This document shows positions 15,317-24,384 of a DNA stretch of 48,049 nt, in pieces; position 1 is the first letter of the stretch; every line of letters starts with the position of its first letter. The stretch is from the NCBI RefSeq assembly GCF_947497005.1, contig NZ_CANMFF010000026.1, positions 1-48,049 of the forward strand, given 5' to 3'. Under the pieces are notes generated by a model, which was not told where the DNA came from, did not search any database, and saw only the letters and a list, made by a program, of their open reading frames with translations. The translations under genes were made by a program, and so were the position numbers. Source of the DNA: an uncultured Ruegeria sp. Its GTDB lineage: Bacteria; Pseudomonadota; Alphaproteobacteria; Rhodobacterales; Rhodobacteraceae.

Positions 15317-17197
15317 GTGGAACGCCGGCTTACCACTATCTTGAGTATTGACGTCGTGGGCTACTCGCGACTGATGGAACGCGATGAGGCAGCGACGCTG
15401 GCTGCTCTAAAGTCGCATCGGTTAGAACTCATTGACCCCTTTGCAGCGAGTTTTGGTGGCAAGACGATCAAGTTGATGGGTGATGGTGCACTATTGGAGT
15501 TTGAGAGCACCGTACAGGCAATGAAATTTGCTGTTTCTGTCCAAAACGAAATGCTTTCTCGAAATTCGAACGTTCCAGAAAGCGAAAGAATTGTCTTTCG
15601 GATCGGCATTAATATCGGAGATGTGGTTGCCGAGGATGGAGACATTTATGGTGATGGCGTCAATGTCGCTGCTCGACTTGAAGGCTTGGCTGAGCCGGGA
15701 GGAATTTGCATTCACCGCAGCGTAAGGGACCAGGTTCAGGACAAGCTGGATCTGAATTTCCAGGATCTGGGTGAGACCGAAGTCAAGAACATAGAGAGAC
15801 CAGTCCGAGCATTCGAAGTCGTTCTAGATGACAAGGCCAAGGCATTGGCGATATCAGAGCCAGTTGCGCATACGAAACCACCGATATCCAAGTGGGCGCC
15901 AACTCTGGTCGGTGCAGTTTGCATCTGTTTAGTGCTAGTTGCGGTCATATGGTGGCGATCCAGAGAAGTGGCACCTCTTGCCGAACAAGAGGAGTTGGCG
16001 CTTGCCATCCCGGACGAACCTTCCATCGTCGTTTTGCCCTTTGAGAGCCGCTCAACTGTCGAAGATGTCGGCTATCTGGCAGAAGGTTTTGGAACAGCAA
16101 TAACGACGCAGCTTTCGAAGTTTCCACAGCTATTTGTGATCGCTGGTTCGACTTCGATTACCTTTGCGGAAAGCTTGGTTAAACCGCGAGAAATAGGTCG
16201 AGAGCTCGGTGTGCGATATATTCTGTCAGGTAGCGTTCAGAGCGTTGGCGAGAATATTTCAATTAACTCAACACTTATAGAAACAGAGTCGGGACACGCA
16301 CTATGGTCGGAACAATATGACATTGCCGTCGAAGAAGTGTTTTCCGCTCAGGCTGACCTTGTACGGGAAATCGCATCAACCCTAAAAATAGTAGTTGAGG
16401 AAGAAGAAGTCGCGTCGCTGAAGAAACGACAGACTGATGACCAAGAAGCGTATGAGCTTTTTCTGAGGGCTGTTGCCAAAAGCAAGCTGCTGAATACTGC
16501 AAGTCGGCAAGAGGCAATCGAACTTCTGGAACGAGCAATATTGCTCGATCCAGACTACCTTTCTGCACATATTGAACTGAGCGGTCGCTATCTAAGCCTT
16601 TGGCGCTTTAGTGGGTCGGACGATCCGAAAACTGCACTGAACAAAGCTCGTCAACACGCAGAGCGCGCATTGGAACTGGATCAATCTGACTATCGCGTTC
16701 AACATCGCTTAGGACAACTACACTTGTTTGCCGACCACGATCACCAACTCGCGTACCAAGCGTTTGAGCGCGCAATTCGGGAGAACCCGAATGATCCAGA
16801 GGTCTTGTATGACATGGGCTTTTTGCGCTCGCTCATGGGTGAGCCGGCTGAAGCGATTGAATGGAACAATAAGGCAAAAAGGGTCAACCCGCGTTATCCC
16901 GGCTGGTACAATTTCAACGCGGCACTTTCCCATTTCTTGATTGAGGACTACCAACAAGCACTTTTGCTGGCAAAAACCGGCATCTCAACTTATCCAAAGT
17001 CGCTTCCTCCGCGCCGCATCTTGGTCGCAACCCTTGCAGAAATGGGACGTCTGGCAGATGCACAGGTTGAAGCAAAGAAATTACTCGAAATCAGGCCGGA
17101 CTTCCGTGTTTCTACACACAGAAACACACCCTTTATGCATACTGAGGACCAAGATCGGTATTTTGGTGCGATGATTGCTGGTGGATTGCCCGAATAG
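15317..17197 (+). CDS. Class III cyclase with membrane helix, TolB-like and TPR regions
   Basis: 626 residues. The N-terminal class III nucleotidyl-cyclase domain (1-170) has the metal-binding aspartates D12 (SIDVVGYS) and D56 (LMGDG), the base-contacting Lys K52, and the transition-state pair N116 and R120 (GDGVNVAARLE). A membrane helix lies at about 194-213. A TolB-N-like segment follows (IVVLPFESRS...GYLAEGFGTAITTQL...GVRYILSGSV), then TPR repeats to the end. The catalytic domain is thus cytosolic and the TolB/TPR part probably periplasmic. All key residues are present, so it should make cAMP or a related product. The GTG at 15317 follows GGGGAG. A relative follows in tandem. Confidence 0.92.
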   Translation: MERRLTTILSIDVVGYSRLMERDEAATLAALKSHRLELIDPFAASFGGKTIKLMGDGALLEFESTVQAMKFAVSVQNEMLSRNSNVPESERIVFRIGINIGDVVAEDGDIYGDGVNVAARLEGLAEPGGICIHRSVRDQVQDKLDLNFQDLGETEVKNIERPVRAFEVVLDDKAKALAISEPVAHTKPPISKWAPTLVGAVCICLVLVAVIWWRSREVAPLAEQEELALAIPDEPSIVVLPFESRSTVEDVGYLAEGFGTAITTQLSKFPQLFVIAGSTSITFAESLVKPREIGRELGVRYILSGSVQSVGENISINSTLIETESGHALWSEQYDIAVEEVFSAQADLVREIASTLKIVVEEEEVASLKKRQTDDQEAYELFLRAVAKSKLLNTASRQEAIELLERAILLDPDYLSAHIELSGRYLSLWRFSGSDDPKTALNKARQHAERALELDQSDYRVQHRLGQLHLFADHDHQLAYQAFERAIRENPNDPEVLYDMGFLRSLMGEPAEAIEWNNKAKRVNPRYPGWYNFNAALSHFLIEDYQQALLLAKTGISTYPKSLPPRRILVATLAEMGRLADAQVEAKKLLEIRPDFRVSTHRNTPFMHTEDQDRYFGAMIAGGLPE

Positions 17198-17294
17198 CAA
17201 GGTTTTCAAAACCCCGAGTACTGGCTGTATGCGCGGTTTCCCCAAGCGTTCGCCTGTTTGTCTCACGGCCTAGTTGATGCAAAGCTCGATTTTG

Positions 17295-17372
17295 AATTTC
17301 TGGTTTGGGCTGCAATTAGCCATGTATGCAAACCGTAGGAAATGACGGCTATGAGCCCAAAGCGGAAAATTT
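17295..17372. repeat. Dispersed inverted-repeat element, copy B
   Basis: The left end AATTTCTGGTTTGGGCTGC (17295-17313) and right end GAGCCCAAAGCGGAAAATTT (17353-17372) are inverted relatives of each other; 78 bases in all. It lies between the two tandem cyclase genes. A TGCAAAG flank precedes the left end, as in copies A and D. Confidence 0.75.
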
Positions 17373-17472
17373 CCTATCTGGATTTCTCCCCCAAATTCGT
17401 CCGCCCGCAAAACTGAGCGGTTTGGCGAAGAAACGCAAACGATGTTAGGATCGGCTCCTAAAGGGGCGTTGT

Positions 17473-19308
17473 ATGGAACGGAAACTGGTGGCCATACTTG
17501 CAGCGGACGTCGTCGGCTATTCAGGAATGATGCGGGCTGATGAGGAAGGCACACTCGCGACACTCGCGACCTGTAGAACGATCATCGATGGTTGTATCGA
17601 AAGTGCAGGCGGGCGAGTATTTGGCGGCGCTGGCGACAGCGTATTGGCAGAGTTTCATAGCTCTGTCACTGCCGTCCGCACCGCGCTGGAGATTCAGCAC
17701 CGCCTGACCGCTCAGAATGCTGACTTGTCTGAAAGCTCACAAATGGTGTTCCGGATTGGGGTTAATCTGGGCGATGTGGTCAGCGAAGGGGACAATCTGC
17801 TCGGCGACGGCGTGAACGTCGCCTCTCGGCTCGAAGCGTTGGCCCCCCCTGGCGGTATTTGCATTTCCCGCCAAGTGACCGAGCAAATCGCTGGAAAGCT
17901 GGATGAAGGTTTCGTCAGTGCGGGGCTGAAAGGTCTGAAAAACATACCTACACCACTAGAGGTTTTTGTTTGGCCAGCTACAGCTGCCCGGTCCATTCGA
18001 ACGCAACCGAAATACGGCCGCTGGGCAGCTGCAATTGCCTCTGTTGCAACACTTGCGATTGCGGCATTTTGGTATAGCCATACATTGCCAAGCGCTTCGA
18101 AGCTTCCAACAGGTGCTCGGATCGCGCTGGTGCCTTTCAAAAATCTCAGCGCTGAGCCTGGTGACACATATTTCAGCGATGGGCTGAGCCGGGATATCAA
18201 TGCGTTGCTTGCCAGGTTTTCCAACCTTTTTGTCATCGCGCCCGAAGCTATGTTGGCCTTCCGTGACGACACAGGCTGCGAAAAGCTGCGCGAAACGCTT
18301 GGCGCAGATTTTATCCTGCGAGGCACGGTGCAGCGCTCGACCGATCAGCTTCGGGTCACGACCACTCTGACCGATGCTAAAAGCTGCCGCCAGTTAACAT
18401 CACCTGGACCGTTTGATGTCGATTTGAATGCGGAACGATTGCTTGAAGTCCAGCTCGACATTGCCCGCAAGGTTGCGTCGGCCATCGGGTCCAGTGATGC
18501 ACCATTATTTAAATCAGCTATCGCACAGGAGATTAGGAATAAGGCGCCAGACAGTCTTGATGCGTATGAATGTGTGTTCTTGTCGTTTTGGTTCTATCAA
18601 ACATTCACCATCGAGGATCATCGAATTGCGCGCGACTGTCTGCTACGCACGGTTGAGGCGGAACCTGATTATTCACTGGCCTGGTCACGGCTCGCCTACA
18701 ATTATCTGGAGTCTAAGAAGCGCCAAATGGATACGCGGCCGGACTGGTCTGTGCAGGCGCGACGTGCTGCCAACAAGGCACTTGAGGCTGACCGAGAAAA
18801 CCCGGATGCGTATTACGCATTGGCGATCCACAGTCGTATGGTAGGGGAGAGCACGGATATCTTCCGAAAATACGCGCAACGCGCAATTGATCTCAATCCT
18901 AATGACTCCTGGATTCTCGCTGATTTGGGAATCTTTCTGGCATATTCGGGAGAATGGGAGGCAGGTGAAACCTGGATCACTCGGGCGCGGGAACTCAATC
19001 CTCAGCTTCATCCCGGTTATGGCAATGCCTTTCACCTGCATGCAATCGTGCGGGGCGACTACGATGAAGCATTGGCCGTAATAGCCGGTATGGGTGGTGC
19101 ACGTCGCCACATGAACATAGCTTCCACCGCCGCGGCCTTGGCGTTAAACGGCGAACTGGACGCTGCGAGAAACCTGGTCAATGAACTAAGAAAAGAGTTC
19201 CCTGATGCAACCAAAGACCCACTAGCGCCCTTCCGCGCTCGCGACATGCCGGAAGACCTGATCGATAAACTACGTAAAGGCCTCAAGCTTTCAGGTTTGG
19301 ACGTTTGA
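17473..19308 (+). CDS. Second cyclase-TPR membrane protein, altered active site
   Basis: 611 residues with the same order as the upstream gene: cyclase domain (1-170), membrane helix near 183-200 (WAAAIASVATLAIAAFWY), a TolB-like segment (IALVPFKNLSAEPGDTYFSDGLSRDINALL) and TPR repeats. Metal aspartates D12 (AADVVGYS) and D55 (GGAGDSVLAEF) and the N115/R119 pair are kept. The position of the base-contacting lysine, four before D55, is glycine (G51), as in a large group of rhizobial-type AGDSVLAEF cyclases. Activity or base choice may therefore differ. ATG 17473 has AAAGGGGC upstream. Low identity to the neighbour outside motifs suggests an old duplication or independent recruitment. Confidence 0.9.
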   Translation: MERKLVAILAADVVGYSGMMRADEEGTLATLATCRTIIDGCIESAGGRVFGGAGDSVLAEFHSSVTAVRTALEIQHRLTAQNADLSESSQMVFRIGVNLGDVVSEGDNLLGDGVNVASRLEALAPPGGICISRQVTEQIAGKLDEGFVSAGLKGLKNIPTPLEVFVWPATAARSIRTQPKYGRWAAAIASVATLAIAAFWYSHTLPSASKLPTGARIALVPFKNLSAEPGDTYFSDGLSRDINALLARFSNLFVIAPEAMLAFRDDTGCEKLRETLGADFILRGTVQRSTDQLRVTTTLTDAKSCRQLTSPGPFDVDLNAERLLEVQLDIARKVASAIGSSDAPLFKSAIAQEIRNKAPDSLDAYECVFLSFWFYQTFTIEDHRIARDCLLRTVEAEPDYSLAWSRLAYNYLESKKRQMDTRPDWSVQARRAANKALEADRENPDAYYALAIHSRMVGESTDIFRKYAQRAIDLNPNDSWILADLGIFLAYSGEWEAGETWITRARELNPQLHPGYGNAFHLHAIVRGDYDEALAVIAGMGGARRHMNIASTAAALALNGELDAARNLVNELRKEFPDATKDPLAPFRARDMPEDLIDKLRKGLKLSGLDV

Positions 19309-19659
19309 GTCACGTTTAAGATCTGATCCGCTGACCTCTTGGGGTGAATTTTCGTGATATCACCAAGCTTCCATCCAAGCGTGTTGAACCAAACCCATGG
19401 AATGCGCCACCGGCGATCTTTATCTCGGACGTGAAGCCTATCCACGAGCCGCCTACGTTGGGATGACGAATTTTTGCGTTCTCCCATATCAGGGAAAGTG
19501 CAATGTTTGACTTTGAATGTCCGCTGTGGGCTGCGACCAGCCAATCATGCTCACCGCAGAAAACGAAGCGCTGAGCCCCAAAGGTACAAATGCTGCGGCG
19601 TGAACAAATGGCAGCTTCAAGGCAAAAACCAAAAGCTGCCGGATGTACACCGAGCAGAA
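19309..19659. other. Intergenic stretch with a repeat copy
   Basis: About 350 bases. The right half is repeat copy C. In the left half a plus-strand frame of 41 codons from GTG 19344 (VNFRDITKLPSKRVEPNPWN...) looks protein-like but has no ribosome site and no known family. I leave it uncalled. Confidence 0.4.
19516..19592. repeat. Dispersed inverted-repeat element, copy C
   Basis: The left end AATGTCCGCTGTGGGCTGC (19516-19534) and right end GAGCCCCAAAGGTACAAATG (19573-19592) are inverted relatives; 77 bases in all. It lies between the second cyclase gene and the convergent HlyD gene. Confidence 0.75.
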
Positions 19660-20769
19660 TCAAAGATAATTGAGCTTTTTGGTAACCCAGAATAGGATTT
19701 CTGCCAAAATACCAATTGCTCCAGCCTTGTCTGTTTTGACCAACGCCGTTCCTGATGTCCCAAACTGCATTGCACTGTTTTCTGCATCCTTTGGCAGTTC
19801 AACCAATACAATGTAGCTGGAAATTCCGGCCAACTCCCGCAAAGAAGGAAGGCCAGACCTAAGGTCAAGGGTGCCTTCGGTTGTTCCCACGGGAAACGCA
19901 GAAATACGACCGGCGATTTCTCTGCCAGGATCTGCTCTAAAAGCAAGCCGGATTTCATCACCGACCGAAACATTGGCGCGACTGGATTGGGGCAGAGTAG
20001 CAACAACTGCAAAGTCACCGGGCTCTACAAACGTTATCGCACCTTGTAACGGAGTAGCACGGTTGCCTGGTCGCAGCGAAACAGCCGTGACAATGCCGTT
20101 CCCTGGGGCCTTTACAACCGTTTGCTCTAACTCCCAACGGGCTTGTGCAAGTGTTTGTTCGGCCTCCACTACACCAGCGTCACGCCCATCGATTTTCGCG
20201 GCGATGCGCCGCTCAAGGCTGGTCTTCCGAGATTCGGCTGCGCGGATGTTCGCGGTCAACTGGTCGATGGTCGAGACAGCCTCTTGCAGTTGGAATGTGG
20301 TTGTTGCCCCACGTTCCTCCAAACGGATGATGTCATCGCGGCGCTGGATTCCGAAAGTCAGCTGAGCAGTTAAGGATTCTATCTCCGCCTCGGCGGCTGA
20401 CAAATCTGATACCAGTTGATCGGCAGATGACTTTGCAGCTTCCAAGACAGCTTCGAGCCGGGAGACCTCGGCTTTGTAAACTTCACTATCTATCCGGAAT
20501 AGAGTCTCGCCCTTTGCGACTTCTTGGTTTGGCTCTACAACGACTTCTGTAACCGTGCCAGCCACGTTTGGAGCAATATTCGTTGAAACTCCCTGAACCG
20601 ATACAGGGCCAGTCGGAGTTGTGTGGTTCAGAGCGCCGATGACCACCAATGCAATAACAGCAGCGACACCGTAAACCAGAGTTTTCCAGAACCCATTCCA
20701 GGGGAGAAGGTGGAACTTGGAGAAGACCAGCCAGATTAATCCAAAATAGAGGCCAAGTACGATTAACAA
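19660..20769 (-). CDS. HlyD-type membrane fusion protein (YibH/YiaV-like)
   Basis: Periplasmic adaptor subunit of an efflux or secretion system. From the chosen start (369 aa) it opens with two membrane helices (LIVLGLYFGLIWLVF and LVYGVAAVIALVVIG). A biotinyl-lipoyl-like strand set (VSTNIAPNVAGTVTEVVVEPNQEV) follows, then a long coiled coil (about residues 90-210) and a beta-barrel with the second lipoyl half (VVKAPGNGIVTAVSLRPGN). Two N-terminal helices are typical of YibH/YiaV. The frame opens at a TTG at 20814 without a ribosome site; a TTG at 20769 has AGGAGG nine bases upstream and matches family starts. It follows the metallo-hydrolase gene. No partner transporter is present. Confidence 0.88.
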   Translation of the reverse strand: MLIVLGLYFGLIWLVFSKFHLLPWNGFWKTLVYGVAAVIALVVIGALNHTTPTGPVSVQGVSTNIAPNVAGTVTEVVVEPNQEVAKGETLFRIDSEVYKAEVSRLEAVLEAAKSSADQLVSDLSAAEAEIESLTAQLTFGIQRRDDIIRLEERGATTTFQLQEAVSTIDQLTANIRAAESRKTSLERRIAAKIDGRDAGVVEAEQTLAQARWELEQTVVKAPGNGIVTAVSLRPGNRATPLQGAITFVEPGDFAVVATLPQSSRANVSVGDEIRLAFRADPGREIAGRISAFPVGTTEGTLDLRSGLPSLRELAGISSYIVLVELPKDAENSAMQFGTSGTALVKTDKAGAIGILAEILFWVTKKLNYL

Positions 20770-20852
20770 GGCTTCCTGCCTCCTACGGTGCTTTGGAAAA
20801 AGTTGACCGGCCAACCGGGGATTCGGATGGCCGGTTTGATTGCCGTTGCGAT

Positions 20853-22307
20853 TTAATTGTCGCTTTGTTCTTCCAGCACTTTGCGGTTGGCTTCACGATG
20901 ACGCCACGCTGCGCCCATGCTCTCTTTCAGGTTATCCGGAAGAGCATCCAAAGGCACAACAAGATCGCCGTCAACTGGCCATTCGGTCAGCAACTCGGGG
21001 TGGTATCCTTCGGGGTAATACAGCTTTGGGTCGATTTCCATTTCGCGCACATAGGGCTCCTGAATGTCCACGCGCTGATGCGGAGGATGCGGCACCACAA
21101 GCTGGCCATTGCTGAAGTCAAACTGCGGCGCCCGTGAGTTCGGGAACCGTGGCAGAATACCTTCACGCACCCAAATCTGATCCTTTGTTACGTTGACCAC
21201 GATGCCGTCAGGCGCACCAAAGTGATAGGGACCTTTCCAATGCTCGCGGATCTCCGCAACGGTCTCCTCAATCTGATAGGGATCATAGCTCATGTGCGTA
21301 TTCATCAAAAGCCGGGGTTGCACCAGATTGGCAATGTAGCCAGCGGCATAGCTGGGTGTGTGATGAGTATCGACTGTATAACGCCCCAGAAATGGCGGCA
21401 CGCCCTGAACACCAGATGAGATTTCGATGATTTCCTGCTGCTGTTCGGTGACAAAGACATCACAGCCTTTGGCGAAAGGTATGTCGATCATGTTAGGTCG
21501 ACCGTCACCCGTCCAGATGAAGCACAAGCCATTCCAGTCCAATCGATATCCGGACGCGCCGTCCTTAGCATGGCTGCGCTGCCAATGTGTGACTTTCACA
21601 CCGTCTTCGTCATAGATCACGCCACCATTGTCGCGGAAATCGAACTCGTTGACGATGATGTCCCAGCCTTTGCCAACTGGAAACACGCTAAACGCATCCC
21701 TGTGCCAACCGGTCATCATTTTCATGCCTTCAACCATCGTCGCCGTGCCGTATTCCTCGGTGCGGCCCGAAGGGCCATGCACCGTCAGCTGTTCATGCCA
21801 TCCACCGGCCCACGTCCCGAACATCCACAGGTATGGCAGGCCACCAAAGTGATCGACGTGCAGGTGTGTAATGAACACGTCGGTGATTTCATTCAGTGCA
21901 TATCCACTGGCAATGATATTCGCGGGTGAGCCTTCACCAATGTCGAACATGAAAATCTTGCCGTTGCCGAGTTCGACAAGAATGGCGGTGTTCATCTGTC
22001 CAGGACGAATGAATGGTGCCGATCCCATGAAGATGATCCGCATCTCGTTGGGCTGAACATCTTCGGTGCGCGGGAACCAGTTTGCCGCGCTTTTTAGCCA
22101 CGGCTGAGGTGATATACCCTCAAAGGTTAAACCCTCTTTCCAGCGCCCCATTGGAACACCGCCGCCTAAGGCAGCGGCAATATCTTCCTGTGATGAGGGC
22201 TCTTGTACTGGAACCCCCTGACCAAATGCACTCGTAGCAAACAGTGTCGCCGCGGCGGCGAGAGCGCCAAGTGACTTAGTCGACTTCTTCCATCTGTCTT
22301 GCAGCAT
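20853..22307 (-). CDS. Exported MBL-fold metallo-hydrolase (GntH-like)
   Basis: 484 residues. A Sec-type signal peptide covers about residues 1-30 (ALAAAATLFATSAFGQG). The metallo-beta-lactamase fold starts near residue 88, with the zinc motif HLHVDH (H148, H150, D152, H153) and later ligand candidates in SHAKDGASGYRLDW, WTGDGRPNM and MNTHMSYDP. The sequence resembles the family annotated as guanitoxin-biosynthesis MBL hydrolase GntH; most members lie outside any guanitoxin cluster and have no proven substrate. AAGGA precedes ATG 22307. It begins 4 bases after the stop of the 102-aa gene, so the two are an operon, probably with the HlyD gene downstream. Confidence 0.88.
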   Translation of the reverse strand: MLQDRWKKSTKSLGALAAAATLFATSAFGQGVPVQEPSSQEDIAAALGGGVPMGRWKEGLTFEGISPQPWLKSAANWFPRTEDVQPNEMRIIFMGSAPFIRPGQMNTAILVELGNGKIFMFDIGEGSPANIIASGYALNEITDVFITHLHVDHFGGLPYLWMFGTWAGGWHEQLTVHGPSGRTEEYGTATMVEGMKMMTGWHRDAFSVFPVGKGWDIIVNEFDFRDNGGVIYDEDGVKVTHWQRSHAKDGASGYRLDWNGLCFIWTGDGRPNMIDIPFAKGCDVFVTEQQQEIIEISSGVQGVPPFLGRYTVDTHHTPSYAAGYIANLVQPRLLMNTHMSYDPYQIEETVAEIREHWKGPYHFGAPDGIVVNVTKDQIWVREGILPRFPNSRAPQFDFSNGQLVVPHPPHQRVDIQEPYVREMEIDPKLYYPEGYHPELLTEWPVDGDLVVPLDALPDNLKESMGAAWRHREANRKVLEEQSDN

Positions 22308-22311
22308 TTTT

Positions 22312-22620
22312 TCAGTCCTTTATTCGAGCCTGAGTAAATATGGGAACCACTTCTGAAATGGTTATTGGGACGATTTCTAATTGGGCGACCCGAGAGAGAT
22401 GTTCGGCGATTTCTTCAGCCAGGCCATCAAGACTTTCGATGACGGGGCTGTTCAGACATGCCGGAGTTGTCTCATTGACCTTCTCCGGCCTCTCCAACTC
22501 AGCCGAAAGCAACTCGAAATCCTGGCAAAGCACCTCAAATCCACGATGGGTCATTCGCATGTGGCGGATGCGATTGATTTGGTCTGGGAAAGCGAGTTCT
22601 AGTAAATTGACGTCCGTCAT
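22312..22620 (-). CDS. Conserved 102-residue protein, first gene of the MBL operon
   Basis: The reading frame is open to 22716, but the ATG at 22620 (MTDVNLLELAFPDQINRIRH) gives the natural start. The product is soluble and acidic-to-neutral, with a long helical region and the motif RMTHRGFEVLCQDFELL. I do not recognise a named domain. It sits directly before the exported metallo-hydrolase with a 4-base gap, so it is probably co-translated with it and linked in function. It diverges from the membrane TPR protein gene, whose start is 145 bases away. Confidence 0.65.
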   Translation of the reverse strand: MTDVNLLELAFPDQINRIRHMRMTHRGFEVLCQDFELLSAELERPEKVNETTPACLNSPVIESLDGLAEEIAEHLSRVAQLEIVPITISEVVPIFTQARIKD

Positions 22621-22764
22621 CGTCCGGCCACCTGGTCCCTTTCTGAGCGCAAGCTTGAGGGCACAACGCGTAACGCAGAAGGGTGACACCGTGATATTAG
22701 GGTGACATTCAAACATTCATTTGACAGTATAGAATTGAAAATACAGAGAAACTTGAAGTTTCAG

Positions 22765-24099
22765 ATGCCCGACCGAGAATTGACCCTTGATCCGGAACGT
22801 CACGCGACCCGTGTGAGGGATGCGCTGGACCAAGTGTTGGCGAGTAACACCTTTTCCAAAGCAGAACGTTTGCGGAATTTCCTGAACTATGTTGTGGAAG
22901 AGGCCATTGCTGGCAGGTCCGAGGCTATTCTCGGCAAAACAATTGCTCAGGATGTCTACTTCAAAAGCTTTGCCAGTGAAGACAGCCACATCAACGTTGT
23001 TCGTGTAGATGCCGGACGACTCCGCAGAAAACTTCAGCAATATTACGAAACAATTGGTGCCAAGGATGATCTGCGCATTCATATCGATAGTGGCGGATAC
23101 GCGCCCTGGTTCGAGGACCGCTCGGATATAAGTGAAACGCCTCAGATTGCTCACGCTGAAACTAAGTCGAAACTGTATTGGCTAATCAGCATTCCTGTCG
23201 TCGCTATAACGATCATGGCATTTGTTTTCTACTGGAACGAACGCTCAGAATTGACCATTGAAGTTATCTCACAGACACCCGCACGCACGCTCGAGCGACA
23301 AGCTTTGTCCGGCAAGTCACCCGCGGCGGTACAGGCATCAAACTATTGCGATCAAGCCCGAGGCCTGCTGTTTCCTATCGCTAGTATCGAAAACCAAATC
23401 CTGGCTGGCGAGATATTCAGAATGGCTATTAAAGAAGCCCCCGATTTTTACTGTGGATATGCCGGGTTGGCCCACAGCCTGGGAACACAGGCCCTTCTAA
23501 CGCGAGCCGGGGAGGAGCGTGACGCGCTGATACAGAATTCAGGAATAATGGCACAGAAAGCGGTGGACATCGCACCATCAAACGGCTGGAGCCAATCCGC
23601 ATTGGCATGGATGTCATACGTCTCTGGCGACTATGACAGTGCATTGGAATATTCAGCGCTCGCCCAGTCGCTTCGTCCCAAAGACGGAAACGTTCTGGAC
23701 TTTCGTGGCGTGATATTGCTGGTTCTGGGTCGCTTTGAAGAAGCGTATGACGTTAGTGATCCAAGGCATCCGAGAGAAATTGGAAGCCATCGGTTTGCAC
23801 ACAGAAACATTCACGCAGTTGCCAGCTTTCACATTGGAGAGTTCGGGGAGGCAATCTCGTCTCTGGATTTTGCGAGTGACAACGGTGACCCTGTCAGCGC
23901 TCTCTCACTGGTTTATCTGGCGGCTGCCCATCAAAGGTTGGGTGAAACCAAAGAAGCGAAGGCAACACTGAATCAACTGAAGCAGTCCTGGCCAGCTTTC
24001 AGGCCAGATTTGGTTCTGGGTGCGTTTTATTCCCGTCCCGAAATGTTTGAGGGCGTGACGTCAGCCTTGCGGGATGCCGGTTGGGTTATGTTGGAATAA
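22765..24099 (+). CDS. Membrane protein with cyclase-associated N-terminal domain and TPR-like tail
   Basis: 444 residues. The N-terminal domain (about 10-117) has RLRNFLNYVVEEAIAGR...KTIAQDVY...VVRVDAGRLRRKLQQYYE...GGYAP. This is the winged-helix-like module that precedes TolB/TPR regions in many alphaproteobacterial proteins annotated as adenylate-cyclase-like or transcriptional regulators. A single membrane helix lies at about 137-157, followed by a TPR-like helical domain (ALAWMSYVSGDYDSALEYSAL...). The frame is open from 22702; ATG 22765 fits the domain boundary. It is divergent from the MBL operon and shares the membrane-helix/TPR design of the cyclases at 15.3 and 17.5 kb. A one-component membrane regulator of the adjacent operon is plausible (inference). 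Confidence 0.82.
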   Translation: MPDRELTLDPERHATRVRDALDQVLASNTFSKAERLRNFLNYVVEEAIAGRSEAILGKTIAQDVYFKSFASEDSHINVVRVDAGRLRRKLQQYYETIGAKDDLRIHIDSGGYAPWFEDRSDISETPQIAHAETKSKLYWLISIPVVAITIMAFVFYWNERSELTIEVISQTPARTLERQALSGKSPAAVQASNYCDQARGLLFPIASIENQILAGEIFRMAIKEAPDFYCGYAGLAHSLGTQALLTRAGEERDALIQNSGIMAQKAVDIAPSNGWSQSALAWMSYVSGDYDSALEYSALAQSLRPKDGNVLDFRGVILLVLGRFEEAYDVSDPRHPREIGSHRFAHRNIHAVASFHIGEFGEAISSLDFASDNGDPVSALSLVYLAAAHQRLGETKEAKATLNQLKQSWPAFRPDLVLGAFYSRPEMFEGVTSALRDAGWVMLE

Positions 24100-24384
24100 C
24101 CCTCTCGAGACCAATCAAACAACCGGCTAGCGTGCTCAAGCGCTTGTCGTTATGCGCCGGTACAAACATGAGTTAATATTTTCGTGGAGAGTTGAAAGCG
24201 GTCATTAAAACATGCGACGCAAGTGCAGGTTGGTACCGCTTCTCGGGATTTGCAAAACCCACTAGTGAATGTCCGCTTCGGGCTCCACCGGTCGCTGGTA
24301 CGCGTCACGGATACTTGAGCGAAAATCCGAGTCGCGATCCGACACAGAGCACTTCCGGGGCAGCGATGCGCTGCCAGGCGGTGA
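24100..24384. other. Intergenic stretch with truncated repeat and breakpoint
   Basis: About 285 bases after the TPR gene. Repeat copy D lies inside it (24241-24284). After 24284 the sequence changes to non-repeat DNA leading into a beheaded cytochrome gene, so a deletion or insertion breakpoint is likely here. Confidence 0.45.
24241..24284. repeat. Dispersed repeat element, truncated copy D
   Basis: TCTCGGGATTTGCAAA (24241-24256) is identical to the flank of copy A, followed by AATGTCCGCTTCGGGCT (24268-24284), the left inverted-repeat arm. The right arm found in copies A-C is missing. Confidence 0.7.

Noticed and set aside
19344..19469. Plus-strand 41-codon frame starting VNFRDITKLPSK
   Set aside because: No ribosome site, no known family, and very short; noted only in the gap description.
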